NCBI GenBank assembly: GCA_021561035.1
Contig: CP067346.1
Span: forward strand, 1,085,001-1,149,000
From: Clostridioides sp. ES-S-0054-01
Lineage (GTDB): Bacteria > Bacillota > Clostridia > Peptostreptococcales > Peptostreptococcaceae
Length of the DNA: 64,000 nt
Reading direction: 5' to 3'
Position numbers and translations under genes: made by a program. The notes under the pieces were generated by a model that searched no databases, was not told the DNA's origin, and saw only the letters and a list, made by a program, of their open reading frames with translations. Each line of letters opens with the position of its first letter. The first letter of the stretch is position 1. Positions 13,744 to 22,525 of this stretch are shown here, piece by piece.

Positions 13744-16392
13744 TTGGAAAAAAAATTAATTATAATAGATGGAAATTCAATAATAAACAGAGCCTTTTAT
13801 GCTCTGCCAGAAATGAATAATAAAGAAGGGTTAAAGACCAATGCGATATATGGGTTTACAACAATGCTATTTAAAATGATAGATATATATAAACCAACAC
13901 ATATAAGTGTAGCTTTTGATAGGAAAGCACCTACATTTAGGCATTTAGAATATAAGGAGTATAAGGCTGGAAGAAAGGGAATGCCAGATGAATTGGCAGA
14001 ACAATTACAGCCACTAAAAGACCTTTTAGATAAATTTAAAATAAATAGATTAGAAATAGATGGCTATGAGGCAGATGATATTATAGGAACTGTTTCTAAA
14101 AAAGCAGAAGAGAATGGATATAAGGTATACATAGTAACTGGAGATAAAGATGCTATTCAACTTGCTTCAGATAATACAACTACTCTTATAACAAAAAAAG
14201 GGGTTGGAGAAGTTGAAGAATACAGCTTTAATTCTGTAATTGAAAAATATGAGATGACTCCAACGCAGTTTATTGATTTAAAAGGTCTTATGGGAGATAA
14301 GTCGGATAATATACCTGGAGTACCTGGAATCGGTGAGAAAACAGGTATAAAGCTTATAAAAGAGTTTTCTAGTATAGAAAATTTAATAGAGAATACAGAT
14401 AAGCTTAAAGGAAGTGTAAAAAAGAAAATAGAGGAAAATAAAGAAATTGCTATTCAAAGTAAAAGACTTGCAACAATTATAAGAGATGTACCAGTAGAAG
14501 TAAATTTAGATAGCATGATTTTTGGTGATTATGATAAAGATGAGCTTTTAGATAAATTTAGATATTTTGGATTTACAAGTCTCTTATCAAGATTAGTTGA
14601 TTTAGTTGATACAAATGATACAGAGCAAGTAGAAGAAAAAATAGAAATATTAAAATTAAAAGATATAGAAAAATTTATAGATGAAGTGAATAAAAAAGGA
14701 CAGGTTATTTTAAAAACTGTTAGAGGACAAGGTAATATAATTGAAAAAAATATAATATATATTTTTATAAGTGTAGATGGAGAAAAAATATATTATATAG
14801 ATTCAGATGAAGTAACAAAATTAGATAGTATACTTTCAAATAACGAAATTAAAAAATATGGATATAATTTAAAAGATGATTATATATCTTTAAAGCCATA
14901 TAATATTAAATTGGAAAATATGTATTTTGATATAACTATAGCTGAGTATTTAATAGATTCAACTTCATCTACTTCATATGATTGTAGTGCAATAGCCATG
15001 AAATATTTATCAAAAAAGGTTAAATCAAAAGAAGATTTGTTAGGAAAAGGAGTTAAATCCAAAAACTACGAAGATTTAGAATTTGAGGATTTGGCTGAGT
15101 ATATGGGGCAAATAATATGTACAGTGAAAGAAACAGTTCCTATGATGGAAAGAAGTCTAATGGATATGAGTATGGATGGTCTTTTTTATCATGTAGAGAT
15201 GCCATTAGTAGAGGTTTTAGGGCATATGGAGTATGAAGGTATAAAAGTAGACAAAAGTATCTTGGATGAGTTGAGTATTGAGTTTAAAGAAATAATAGCT
15301 ACATTAGAAAAGGAAATTTATGAATTATCAGGAGAGCCATTCAATATAAATTCACCAAAACAATTAGGTGTTATATTATTTGAAAAATTAGAGCTTCCAA
15401 TAATTAAAAAAACTAAGACTGGATATTCAACTAATGCAGATGTTCTAGAAAAATTAAGAGATAAACATCCAATAATAGATAAGATAACTGAGTATAGACA
15501 AATAGTAAAGTTAAATTCTACTTACGTTGAAGGGCTTTTAAATATAATAAATCCAGAAAGTAATAGAATTCATTCATCATTTAATCAAACTATAACAACT
15601 ACAGGAAGAATTTCATCTACAGAACCAAATCTTCAAAATATACCTATAAAAATGGAAATGGGTAGAAAAATAAGAAAAGTATTTATTGCAGATGATAACT
15701 GTAAATTGGTTGATGCCGATTACTCACAAGTAGAGCTTAGAGTTCTTGCACATATGAGTCAGGATGAAAATATGATAGAAGCATTTAAACATAATGAAGA
15801 TATTCATACCAAAACAGCTTCACAAGTTTTTAATGTTCCTATGGAAGATGTCACTAGTGAATTGAGAGGTGCAGCTAAAGCAGTAAACTTTGGTATTATA
15901 TATGGTAAAAGTGATTTTGGATTGGCAGACGATTTAAATATACCTGTCCCAAAAGCAAAAGAATATATCGAAAGTTATTTTGCTAAATATCATAAAATAA
16001 AAGAGTTTATGGATACGACAGTAGAAAAGGCTAGTGAAGATGGATATGCTGTAACAATTTTAAACAGAAGAAGATATATACCAGAAATAAAGTCAAGCAA
16101 TTTTATGGAAAGAAATAGAGGAAAGAGATTTGCAATGAATGCACCAATACAAGGAAGTGCAGCAGATATAATAAAAATTGCTATGATAAATGTTCATAAA
16201 AAATTGGAAGAGAATAATTTGAAGTCAAAACTTATACTACAAGTTCACGACGAATTGATAGTTGAGGCAATTGATGATGAGATAGATATAGTTAAGAAAA
16301 TAGTAAAAGAAGAAATGGAAAATGCCGTGAATATGGATGTTTACTTAGATGTAGATTTAAATGTCGGTAGTTCTTGGTATGAGACAAAGTAG
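13744..16392 (+). CDS. polA: DNA polymerase I
   Basis: 882 residues, start TTG behind AGGAGTG. The N-terminal 5'-3' exonuclease domain (about 1-290) carries the acidic metal sites (IIDGNS, AFDRKAP, GYEADDIIG, GDKDAIQL, LMGDKSDN). The middle 3'-5' exonuclease-like domain lacks the usual DEDD carboxylates, as in Bacillus, so proofreading is probably absent. The polymerase domain has motif A (DADYSQVELR), motif B (RGAAKAVNFGIIYG) and motif C (LQVHDELIVE). It fills gaps in repair and removes Okazaki primers in the cytoplasm. It is the first gene of polA-coaE-transglycosylase-lipoprotein; coaE starts 8 bp later. Confidence 0.98.
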   Translation: MEKKLIIIDGNSIINRAFYALPEMNNKEGLKTNAIYGFTTMLFKMIDIYKPTHISVAFDRKAPTFRHLEYKEYKAGRKGMPDELAEQLQPLKDLLDKFKINRLEIDGYEADDIIGTVSKKAEENGYKVYIVTGDKDAIQLASDNTTTLITKKGVGEVEEYSFNSVIEKYEMTPTQFIDLKGLMGDKSDNIPGVPGIGEKTGIKLIKEFSSIENLIENTDKLKGSVKKKIEENKEIAIQSKRLATIIRDVPVEVNLDSMIFGDYDKDELLDKFRYFGFTSLLSRLVDLVDTNDTEQVEEKIEILKLKDIEKFIDEVNKKGQVILKTVRGQGNIIEKNIIYIFISVDGEKIYYIDSDEVTKLDSILSNNEIKKYGYNLKDDYISLKPYNIKLENMYFDITIAEYLIDSTSSTSYDCSAIAMKYLSKKVKSKEDLLGKGVKSKNYEDLEFEDLAEYMGQIICTVKETVPMMERSLMDMSMDGLFYHVEMPLVEVLGHMEYEGIKVDKSILDELSIEFKEIIATLEKEIYELSGEPFNINSPKQLGVILFEKLELPIIKKTKTGYSTNADVLEKLRDKHPIIDKITEYRQIVKLNSTYVEGLLNIINPESNRIHSSFNQTITTTGRISSTEPNLQNIPIKMEMGRKIRKVFIADDNCKLVDADYSQVELRVLAHMSQDENMIEAFKHNEDIHTKTASQVFNVPMEDVTSELRGAAKAVNFGIIYGKSDFGLADDLNIPVPKAKEYIESYFAKYHKIKEFMDTTVEKASEDGYAVTILNRRRYIPEIKSSNFMERNRGKRFAMNAPIQGSAADIIKIAMINVHKKLEENNLKSKLILQVHDELIVEAIDDEIDIVKKIVKEEMENAVNMDVYLDVDLNVGSSWYETK

Positions 16393-16400
16393 GTGATTTT

Positions 16401-17003
16401 ATGTTGATATTAGGGCTTACAGGAGGAATAGGCTGTGGAAAAAGCAGCCTATCAAACATATTTAGAAATCTTAATATTTCTATAGTGGATGCTGATATTA
16501 TATCTAGAAAGATATTTGATGATAAGCTGTTATTAGAAAAAGTATTTGACCATTTTGGACAAAATATAAAAAATGATGATGGAACTCTAAATAGAAAAGC
16601 TCTTGGGAAAATAGTTTTTAATAGTAAAGAAAAACTTAAGGAGTTAAATAATTTGACTCATCCACGAATAAGAGAGAAAATAATAAGTGAAATAGAAGAG
16701 TTGAGAAAAAAAGGTAAAAGTATAATAGTCTTAGATGCGGCAATATTGGTAGAAAGTGGTTTTTTAGAGATGGTTGACAAGCTATTAGTAGTTACTTGCA
16801 AACAAGAAGTACAAATTAGTAGAATACAAAAGAGGGATAATTGCAGTGAACAGGAAGCACTTAGTAGGATAAATTCACAAATGAGTCAGGAAGAAAAATC
16901 CAAATATGGTGATTATATAATAGATAATTCGGGAACAATAACTGAATTAGAAAGTAAAGCACATAAATTTATTGAGTACATGAAGGAGAATTGGCGTGAA
17001 TAG
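16401..17003 (+). CDS. coaE: Dephospho-CoA kinase
   Basis: 200 residues. The P-loop GLTGGIGCGKS sits at the N-terminus, with DADIISR, THPRI and a lid region (VTCKQEVQISRIQKRD) typical of CoaE. It catalyses the last step of coenzyme A synthesis, ATP-dependent phosphorylation of dephospho-CoA. The stretch NSGTITELESK fits the C-terminal signature. It starts 8 bp after polA, and its 3' end overlaps the next gene by 8 bp, so translation is coupled. Confidence 0.96.
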   Translation: MLILGLTGGIGCGKSSLSNIFRNLNISIVDADIISRKIFDDKLLLEKVFDHFGQNIKNDDGTLNRKALGKIVFNSKEKLKELNNLTHPRIREKIISEIEELRKKGKSIIVLDAAILVESGFLEMVDKLLVVTCKQEVQISRIQKRDNCSEQEALSRINSQMSQEEKSKYGDYIIDNSGTITELESKAHKFIEYMKENWRE

Positions 17004-17550
17004 TAAGAAAGTATTGATTCTATCTATTTTTATAATCTTATTTGGAGCACTATTAATGGAAAGCAAAGTAATACATAAATTTTTATTTCCTAAAAAATAT
17101 TCAGAATATGTAGAAAAGTATTCTAAAGAGTTTAATTTAGATGAAAATATAGTTTACAGTGTTATAAAAGCCGAAAGTAAGTTTAATAGTTCTGCTGTTT
17201 CAAAAAAAGAAGCAAAGGGATTAATGCAAATATTAGATATAACTAGAGATTGGGGAGCAGAGGAACTAAATCTAAAAAATGTGGATATTTTCGACCCAGA
17301 GACTAATATAAGACTTGGCTGTTGGTATTTAAATAAATTATACAAAGAATTTGGTAAATTGGATTTAGTGATAGCTGCATATAATGGTGGTTCAGGTAAT
17401 GTGAGGAAGTGGTTAGAAAATAATGATTATAGTAAAGATGGAGAAAATCTACATGACATACCTTTTGAGCAAACTTCAAAATATGTAGAAAAAGTTAAAA
17501 ATAATTATAAACATTATAATGAGATATATGGCAAGAAAGGAAAAAACTAA
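16996..17550 (+). CDS. Membrane-anchored lytic transglycosylase (SLT domain)
   Basis: 184 residues with one N-terminal membrane helix (about 4-22) and a soluble lytic transglycosylase domain. The catalytic Glu is in IKAESKFNSSAVS, followed by KGLMQI and, further on, IAAYNGGSGNVRKW, as in Slt/MltE-type enzymes. It cleaves peptidoglycan glycan strands outside the membrane with formation of 1,6-anhydromuramic ends. It starts with GTG, overlapping coaE by 8 bp behind AAGGAG, and its stop overlaps the ATG of the next gene. Confidence 0.93.
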   Translation: MNSKKVLILSIFIILFGALLMESKVIHKFLFPKKYSEYVEKYSKEFNLDENIVYSVIKAESKFNSSAVSKKEAKGLMQILDITRDWGAEELNLKNVDIFDPETNIRLGCWYLNKLYKEFGKLDLVIAAYNGGSGNVRKWLENNDYSKDGENLHDIPFEQTSKYVEKVKNNYKHYNEIYGKKGKN

Positions 17551-19268
17551 TGAAGAGAATAAAAGTCTTAACATTTATTTTAGCTATAACTCTTATGGTA
17601 GTTGGTTGTAGTAATACTAAAACAAAACAAAGTAGTAGCGATTCAAGTTTAAAAAGTCAAAGTTCTATAAATTCTAAGTATATAAACCTAACAATGGTAA
17701 CTCCAAAAACTATAAATCCTATAACTAATACTGACAAGTCTGTTGGTTATATAATGAATTTAGTTTATGATGGTTTATTTGCGATAGATGAGAACTACAA
17801 TGTAACTCCTCAATTAGTTAAGGAGTATAATATAGCTCAGGATGGAATGAGCATAGATATAGAATTAAAAGATGCAAAGTGGCATGATGGAAAAGCTATT
17901 ACTTCAAATGATATAAATTATACTATTGGTTTAATTCAAAAGAGTACAGATAGTCCATATAATGAATTTACTAAAAACATAGCTTCTGTGAATATTAAAT
18001 CAGATAAAGATTTTACAATAAAATTTAAAGCTAGATATGCTTTCTCGATTGATAGTTTAATTTTTCCAATCGTATCTCAAAATCATTTAGATTCAAAAGA
18101 TGTAAATGACAAGAATAATAATATGATAGGAAATGGGAAATATAAAATAGAATCATATACAGAAAGAGAAGGACTGGTTTTATCTGTAAATAAGGATTAC
18201 TATGAAGAAGTTCCGAATACTATGAAAAACATAAAAGTAGGTATGGTGCCTAATGAAGATGCAAGGACATCTATGGTTATGGCTCTTGATAGTGATATAA
18301 CCAATGTTACATTAAATGATTTAAGTAAGTTTCAAGAAAAAGAGTTTAATATAACAAAATATCAAGGTAGAGATTATGAGTGTGTATTATTTAATTATAA
18401 TAATCCTTTTTTCAAAGATGTTAATTTTAGAAAAGCAATTGCGCATTCTATAGATAAAGATAGAATTATTAGTGAAGGTTATATGGATGATGCTACTCCA
18501 GTTAATTTTCCACTTAATTCAAAGTCAAAATATTATAATAGCGAAATGAAAGATTTAGAGTTTAGTAAAGATAAAGCAATAGAATGCCTTGCTAAAGTAG
18601 AATATGCAAATGTAAATCCAGTAAACCCAAAGGACAAAAAAGCAGAAAAAAAGCAGAAAAAATTAACTAAAAAGAAAACAAAGAAACTTACTCCAGAAGA
18701 AGAAGCAAAAGCTAAAAAAGCAGAAGAGGAGAGAATCAAAAAAGAAGCTGAGGAGAAAAAAAAGAGAGAAAAAGAGGAAGTAAAGAAAAGACTTTCTGAG
18801 ATGAACTTAAAAATAATAGTAAACAGAGATAACAGTGAGAGAATAAAAACTGCAAATATAATAAGTGAAAATTTAAAAGCTATAGGAATAAATAATACAA
18901 TAAATCAACTATCAGATAAAGACATGAAAAATGCTCTTAATTCTAAAAACTATGATTTAGCATTGGTTGGGTGGAAATTATCAAGTATACCAGATGCAAG
19001 CAGTATCATAGCAAGTAGTGGATATACTGATGATAAGTTAAATGGATATATGTCTGCACTTACAAGCTCTTCATCTGAAATTGAAACAAAAAAAGCATAC
19101 AAAGATGTACAGACATATGTAAAAGATAATGCAACATTTATAAGTTTAGCTGTCAGAAACAACTATATTGTAAGTAATAGTAGATTAAAAGGTAAAATTA
19201 CTCCAAATGATTTTGATGTATATGACGGAATATCTAATTTAGATATAAAATCGAATGAATTAAATTAA
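17550..19268 (+). CDS. Family 5 extracellular solute-binding lipoprotein with Lys/Glu-rich insert
   Basis: 572 residues. A signal peptide with lipobox MVVGC (Cys20) is followed by a family 5 (peptide/nickel) solute-binding fold (NPITNTDKSVGYIMNLVYDG, DAKWHDGKAIT, VNFRKAIAHSIDKD). Residues about 350-420 are an unusual Lys/Glu/Ala-rich stretch, probably a long charged helix, inserted in the second lobe; the fold resumes with LKIIVNRDNSERIKTA. No permease or ATPase gene is adjacent, so it may supply a remote ABC importer or serve a non-transport role. Its ATG overlaps the stop codon of the transglycosylase. Confidence 0.88.
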   Translation: MKRIKVLTFILAITLMVVGCSNTKTKQSSSDSSLKSQSSINSKYINLTMVTPKTINPITNTDKSVGYIMNLVYDGLFAIDENYNVTPQLVKEYNIAQDGMSIDIELKDAKWHDGKAITSNDINYTIGLIQKSTDSPYNEFTKNIASVNIKSDKDFTIKFKARYAFSIDSLIFPIVSQNHLDSKDVNDKNNNMIGNGKYKIESYTEREGLVLSVNKDYYEEVPNTMKNIKVGMVPNEDARTSMVMALDSDITNVTLNDLSKFQEKEFNITKYQGRDYECVLFNYNNPFFKDVNFRKAIAHSIDKDRIISEGYMDDATPVNFPLNSKSKYYNSEMKDLEFSKDKAIECLAKVEYANVNPVNPKDKKAEKKQKKLTKKKTKKLTPEEEAKAKKAEEERIKKEAEEKKKREKEEVKKRLSEMNLKIIVNRDNSERIKTANIISENLKAIGINNTINQLSDKDMKNALNSKNYDLALVGWKLSSIPDASSIIASSGYTDDKLNGYMSALTSSSSEIETKKAYKDVQTYVKDNATFISLAVRNNYIVSNSRLKGKITPNDFDVYDGISNLDIKSNELN

Positions 19269-19276
19269 ATAATTAA

Positions 19277-19326
19277 TTGCTATTTAAAAAGTGTAAACTA
19301 TATGATAAAATACCCTTATAGGGTAT
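19277..19326 (+). promoter_or_regulatory. copZ promoter with CsoR-like operator
   Basis: The -35 TTGCTA (19277-19282), an 18-bp spacer and -10 TATGAT (19301-19306) are followed by the near-palindrome ATACCC-TTATA-GGGTAT (19310-19326) over the transcription start. TACCC/GGGTA half-sites are typical for the copper repressor CsoR. Its place directly before a copper chaperone gene supports this. Confidence 0.6.
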
Positions 19327-19340
19327 AAGGAGGTAATTAA

Positions 19341-19553
19341 ATGAAGAAGAAACTATTAGTAGAAGGTATGAGTTGTGGTCATTGTGTAAATCATCTTAAA
19401 ACTGCATTAACAGAAGACATAGATGGTGTTAAAGTTTTAGATGTAGATTTAGAAAACAAGTGTGCATCTGTAGATATGAAAGACGATGTGTCAATTGAAA
19501 AGTTAAAAGAAGTAATAGCAGAGTTAGGATTTGAATTAAAGGGAATTGAATAG
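19341..19553 (+). CDS. copZ: Heavy-metal-associated (HMA) copper chaperone
   Basis: 70 residues forming one HMA domain. The metal-binding loop is GMSCGHCVNHL (CxxC at Cys11 and Cys14), followed by the usual beta-alpha-beta pattern ending in IAELGFELKG. CopZ-type proteins carry Cu(I) to P-type ATPases or to the repressor CsoR. No ATPase gene lies next to it. AAGGAGG is 7 bp before the ATG, and the CsoR-like operator upstream indicates copper control. Other thiophilic metals cannot be excluded. Confidence 0.9.
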   Translation: MKKKLLVEGMSCGHCVNHLKTALTEDIDGVKVLDVDLENKCASVDMKDDVSIEKLKEVIAELGFELKGIE

Positions 19554-19569
19554 AAAATAAACTAAAAAA

Positions 19570-19660
19570 AGACCTCTATTGGGGAGTAATAGAGGTCTAA
19601 AAATGGGGGAGATTGAGTATGTTTGATTTTACATTACTATTATCTCCCCTTTTAAATTAA
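19570..19660. other. Double hairpin with buried ribosome site and 13-codon frame
   Basis: Hairpin 1 is 19570-19580 with 19588-19598 (loop GGGGAGT). On the minus strand it is a textbook terminator with seven T. Hairpin 2 pairs GGGGAGAT (19606-19613) with ATCTCCCC (about 19641-19648). The G-run of hairpin 2 is also a strong ribosome site 6 bp before ATG 19619, which opens a 13-residue hydrophobic frame (MFDFTLLLSPLLN, stop ending at 19660) whose end contains the anti-ribosome-site strand. The layout may be a copZ 3' end, a minus-strand C-rich RNA, or a tiny type I toxin-like unit. The rest of 19661-19749 is AT-rich. Confidence 0.35.
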
Positions 19661-19749
19661 TATATACATAAAAAGTAAAAAAAATTTGTAATGACTCACA
19701 TTTCTTAGACGTTTTGAATATACTATAAATAGCTAAGGGAGGGAGTATC

Positions 19750-20349
19750 ATGGAATCTAGGGGATATAAAGAGGATTTAAAAAAAATGATACTTGATATG
19801 GCCCACAAAGAACTTGAGAGTTATGTATCACAAAAAGGAGCAAAAAAATACTTTGAAGGTAACTTGGATAAGATTATTAATAATAACATAAAAAAATTCA
19901 ATCAAAGTATTGGTCTTAATAGAGTATATTTAAAAATGTTAAAAAAGTGTGCATATCAAGAAAGTGTAACTTCGATATCAAGAACTATAAAGAAAGAAGC
20001 ATTATTTAAATCAAAAAAAGAGCTATTTGCCTTTTCAGAGTATTTAAAACTTGATATTAACAAGCGGCTTTCATATAATCAAATTTTAAGAAAAATATCA
20101 AGATATATATACTATAATAGAAGTTCATATGCTCAAAAATATGTTGTTTTCAAAAGAGGAGATGAAGAATATCTTTTAGAACCTGAGAAAATAAAAGATG
20201 AATTAATATCGAGCTATAGGTCAAAGACTAGGGAAGATATGAAGTCAATAGCAAAACTTTTGGATATAGAAGTAGAAGATAATTATAATGCTGAGGATAT
20301 TAGAAAAAAAGTAATAAATTATATTATCAAAGAAAAGATTAAAAATTAA
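19750..20349 (+). CDS. Basic alpha-helical protein of unknown function with SAP/Rho-N-like repeats
   Basis: 199 residues, strongly basic, no signal peptide or membrane helix. I do not recognise a named family. Two stretches look like helix-extended-loop-helix (SAP, HeH or Rho-N-like) modules: ELFAFSEYLKLDINKRLSYN at about 97-116, and REDMKSIAKLLDIEVEDNYN at about 160-180 followed by AEDIRKKVINYI. Such modules bind DNA or RNA, so a nucleic-acid-binding role is possible. The N-terminal 90 residues are helical and Lys-rich with no motif. GGGAGGGAG lies 4 bp before the ATG. It stands alone. Confidence 0.75.
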   Translation: MESRGYKEDLKKMILDMAHKELESYVSQKGAKKYFEGNLDKIINNNIKKFNQSIGLNRVYLKMLKKCAYQESVTSISRTIKKEALFKSKKELFAFSEYLKLDINKRLSYNQILRKISRYIYYNRSSYAQKYVVFKRGDEEYLLEPEKIKDELISSYRSKTREDMKSIAKLLDIEVEDNYNAEDIRKKVINYIIKEKIKN

Positions 20350-20407
20350 AGTTTTAATTGATTTACTTGGAATTGGATGAAGTGAAACATTAATTATAAA
20401 AATTTTA

Positions 20408-20490
20408 AAGAATAAGTTCTGTCAATTTGCATGATTAAATATAACTAGGTTATAAATTTTTTATGTGTTTGAAAGAGCTTATTCTTTTTT
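20408..20490 (+). terminator. Probable terminator after the unknown basic protein
   Basis: AAGAATAAG (20408-20416) pairs with CTTATTCTT (20478-20486) across a 61-nt loop and is followed by a T-run. The long loop makes it less certain. Confidence 0.45.
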
Positions 20491-20626
20491 TGACATATTA
20501 TTTTAAATAATTTACCACTATTTAGTAATTGAACACAATTATTCAAATTTTTAACTTAATGTGATTTAAATAAATTTATAATAATGATATAATAAAAAAA
20601 AATAAAAATTGGAGAGTGATTTCAAA

Positions 20627-20998
20627 ATGAAGTTTAATTTTTGCCATAACAATTTCAATGTAACTGACTTAGAAAAAAGTTTGAATTTTTATAAAAAAGC
20701 TTTGGGGCTTAAAGAAGTAAAGCGTAAGGAAGCAGAAGATGGAAGTTTTATATTAGTTTATTTAGGAGATGGCATTACTAGTCATACATTAGAATTAACT
20801 TGGCTTAGAGATTGGGACAGACCATACAATTTAGGAGATAATGAATTCCACCTAGCTTTAGAAGTTGAGGAGTTTGATGAGGCAAAAAAACTTCATAAAG
20901 ATTTAGATTGCATATGTTTTGAAAATGAAAGTATGGGAATTTATTTTATAGCAGACCCGGATAATTATTGGATTGAAATACTTCCTAAAAATCATTAA
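20627..20998 (+). CDS. gloA: Lactoylglutathione lyase-like VOC protein (glyoxalase I)
   Basis: 123 residues from ATG 20627, chosen because GGAGAG lies 10 bp before it; a TTG 18 bp further upstream precedes this site. It has two beta-alpha-beta-beta-beta modules of the vicinal-oxygen-chelate fold, with metal-ligand candidates His in the opening FCHNNF, Glu in LELTWL, His in EFHLALEV and Glu in YWIEILPK. Glyoxalase I converts the methylglyoxal adduct of a thiol to a lactoyl thioester. C. difficile lacks glutathione, so the thiol partner is unclear. A methylglyoxal synthase gene lies later in this window. Confidence 0.85.
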   Translation: MKFNFCHNNFNVTDLEKSLNFYKKALGLKEVKRKEAEDGSFILVYLGDGITSHTLELTWLRDWDRPYNLGDNEFHLALEVEEFDEAKKLHKDLDCICFENESMGIYFIADPDNYWIEILPKNH

Positions 20999-21128
20999 TT
21001 TTAAGTATATGTTTATAATTTCTTTACAATTAATAATAGAATAAGTTATCATTAAATTGTAGGTATTAAAAATGGATAATAATGTTATGACTTTATGACT
21101 ATAAAAATTTGTTGGGGGAGTGATAGTA

Positions 21129-22415
21129 GTGAAGAAAGCTATAACGGCTTTAGGAATTGGAGCAGTAGCAGTATCTGTTAGCTCCATAAATGCAAGTGCA
21201 CTTGAAAAAGGAATAGTGACAGCAAGTGCCTTGAATATAAGAAGTGGGCCAAGTTCTGATTGCGACAAGGTAGCAAAATTATACAAAGGCAAAACCGTAG
21301 AAATTTTAGAAAAATCTAATGGATGGTATAAAGTAAGGGTATCAAGTTCTGTTGTTGGATGGGGAAGTGCAAAATACATATCAACAAGTGGTTCGTCTGA
21401 AGGTACATCAAACCAAAATAATTCAACTTCAAGTGGAACAACTATCAGTGGAAATGGTAAAGTAAATGTGAGTTCTAGACTGAATGTAAGAAGTGGTGCA
21501 GGTACTAACTATTCATTAGTTGGTAAAGCAAATAATGGAGATGTAGTAAAGTTATTAGAACAAAGTAATGGATGGTATAAAATAAAACTATCAAATGGGG
21601 TTACTGGATGGGCTAGTAGTCAATATATCTCAAAAACGTCAGAAGATGTTGGGACAAATAATTCTAATTCAAATAATTCTAGTTCAAGTAGTACTAATAA
21701 TTCTGATAAAAAACCATCTAGTGAAGAGGCAATTGAGGGAAAAAATGGTAAGGTAATATCTACTGTGAGCTTAAATGTAAGAAGTGGTCCTGGGACAAGC
21801 TATTCTATAATAGGAAAATTAAATGGTGGAGATGTTGTTGAATTAAAGGCTAAAAATAATGGTTGGTATAAGGTAAAGCTATCGAGTGGAACAACTGGAT
21901 GGGTGAGTGCCAGTTATATTTCTGAGACTAATGAAGGTACAAAAGAAAATCCAAATTCATCATCTAATCAGAATTCTCAATCTAATAGTAACTCAAATTC
22001 ATCCTTTACTGGAAATTCAGATAAGTCTACAGCAAAAGGCTCAACAGTAGTAGATTTTGCATATACTCTTATTGGAATACCATATCAATGGGGAGCTTCA
22101 GGACCTGATAAATTTGACTGTTCTGGATTTACACAATATGTTTTTAAAAATTCTGTAGGTGTTTCTATTCCTAGAGTTTCTAGAGAGCAAGCTAAATCTG
22201 GAAGTGCAATTTCTATGGGGAATTATGCACCAGGAGATTTAGTTTATTTTGATACTGATGGTGATGGAACAACTAATCATGTAGGTATATATGTAGGTAA
22301 TAGTAAATTTATTCACTGTAGTGGTACTCAGACTAATCCTAATAAGGTTAAAGTGGACAATTTAACCAGTTCATATTGGTCTAAAGCATTACTTGGGGCA
22401 AGGAGATTTGCTTAG
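21129..22415 (+). CDS. Secreted cell wall hydrolase: three SH3b domains plus NlpC/P60 peptidase
   Basis: 428 residues from GTG 21129, which has GGGGGAG 8 bp upstream; an in-frame GTG at 21120 would overlap that site. A signal peptide (about 1-24, ending in INASA) is followed by three bacterial SH3 domains (about 28-82, 110-167 and 210-268), each with LN-[IV]-RSG and NGWYK signatures. Ser/Asn-rich linkers join them. The C-terminal NlpC/P60 domain carries Cys331 in FDCSGF, His384 in NHVGIY and a polar His396. It cuts peptide stems in peptidoglycan outside the cell. This corresponds to the Cwl-type endopeptidases of C. difficile. Confidence 0.95.
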   Translation: MKKAITALGIGAVAVSVSSINASALEKGIVTASALNIRSGPSSDCDKVAKLYKGKTVEILEKSNGWYKVRVSSSVVGWGSAKYISTSGSSEGTSNQNNSTSSGTTISGNGKVNVSSRLNVRSGAGTNYSLVGKANNGDVVKLLEQSNGWYKIKLSNGVTGWASSQYISKTSEDVGTNNSNSNNSSSSSTNNSDKKPSSEEAIEGKNGKVISTVSLNVRSGPGTSYSIIGKLNGGDVVELKAKNNGWYKVKLSSGTTGWVSASYISETNEGTKENPNSSSNQNSQSNSNSNSSFTGNSDKSTAKGSTVVDFAYTLIGIPYQWGASGPDKFDCSGFTQYVFKNSVGVSIPRVSREQAKSGSAISMGNYAPGDLVYFDTDGDGTTNHVGIYVGNSKFIHCSGTQTNPNKVKVDNLTSSYWSKALLGARRFA

Positions 22416-22525
22416 TAAATACAATTTCTTATTAAAAAATTAGAATAAATAATTATTTATATTCATAAATTGTGACTCTTAAAAATATACTTTATTAATA
22501 ATATAATTTTGGGAGGGACAAACTA

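Noticed and set aside
20903-21379. 158-codon minus-strand frame over gloA/NlpC-P60 junction
   Set aside because: It covers two recognised genes and their promoter in antisense, with no family features.
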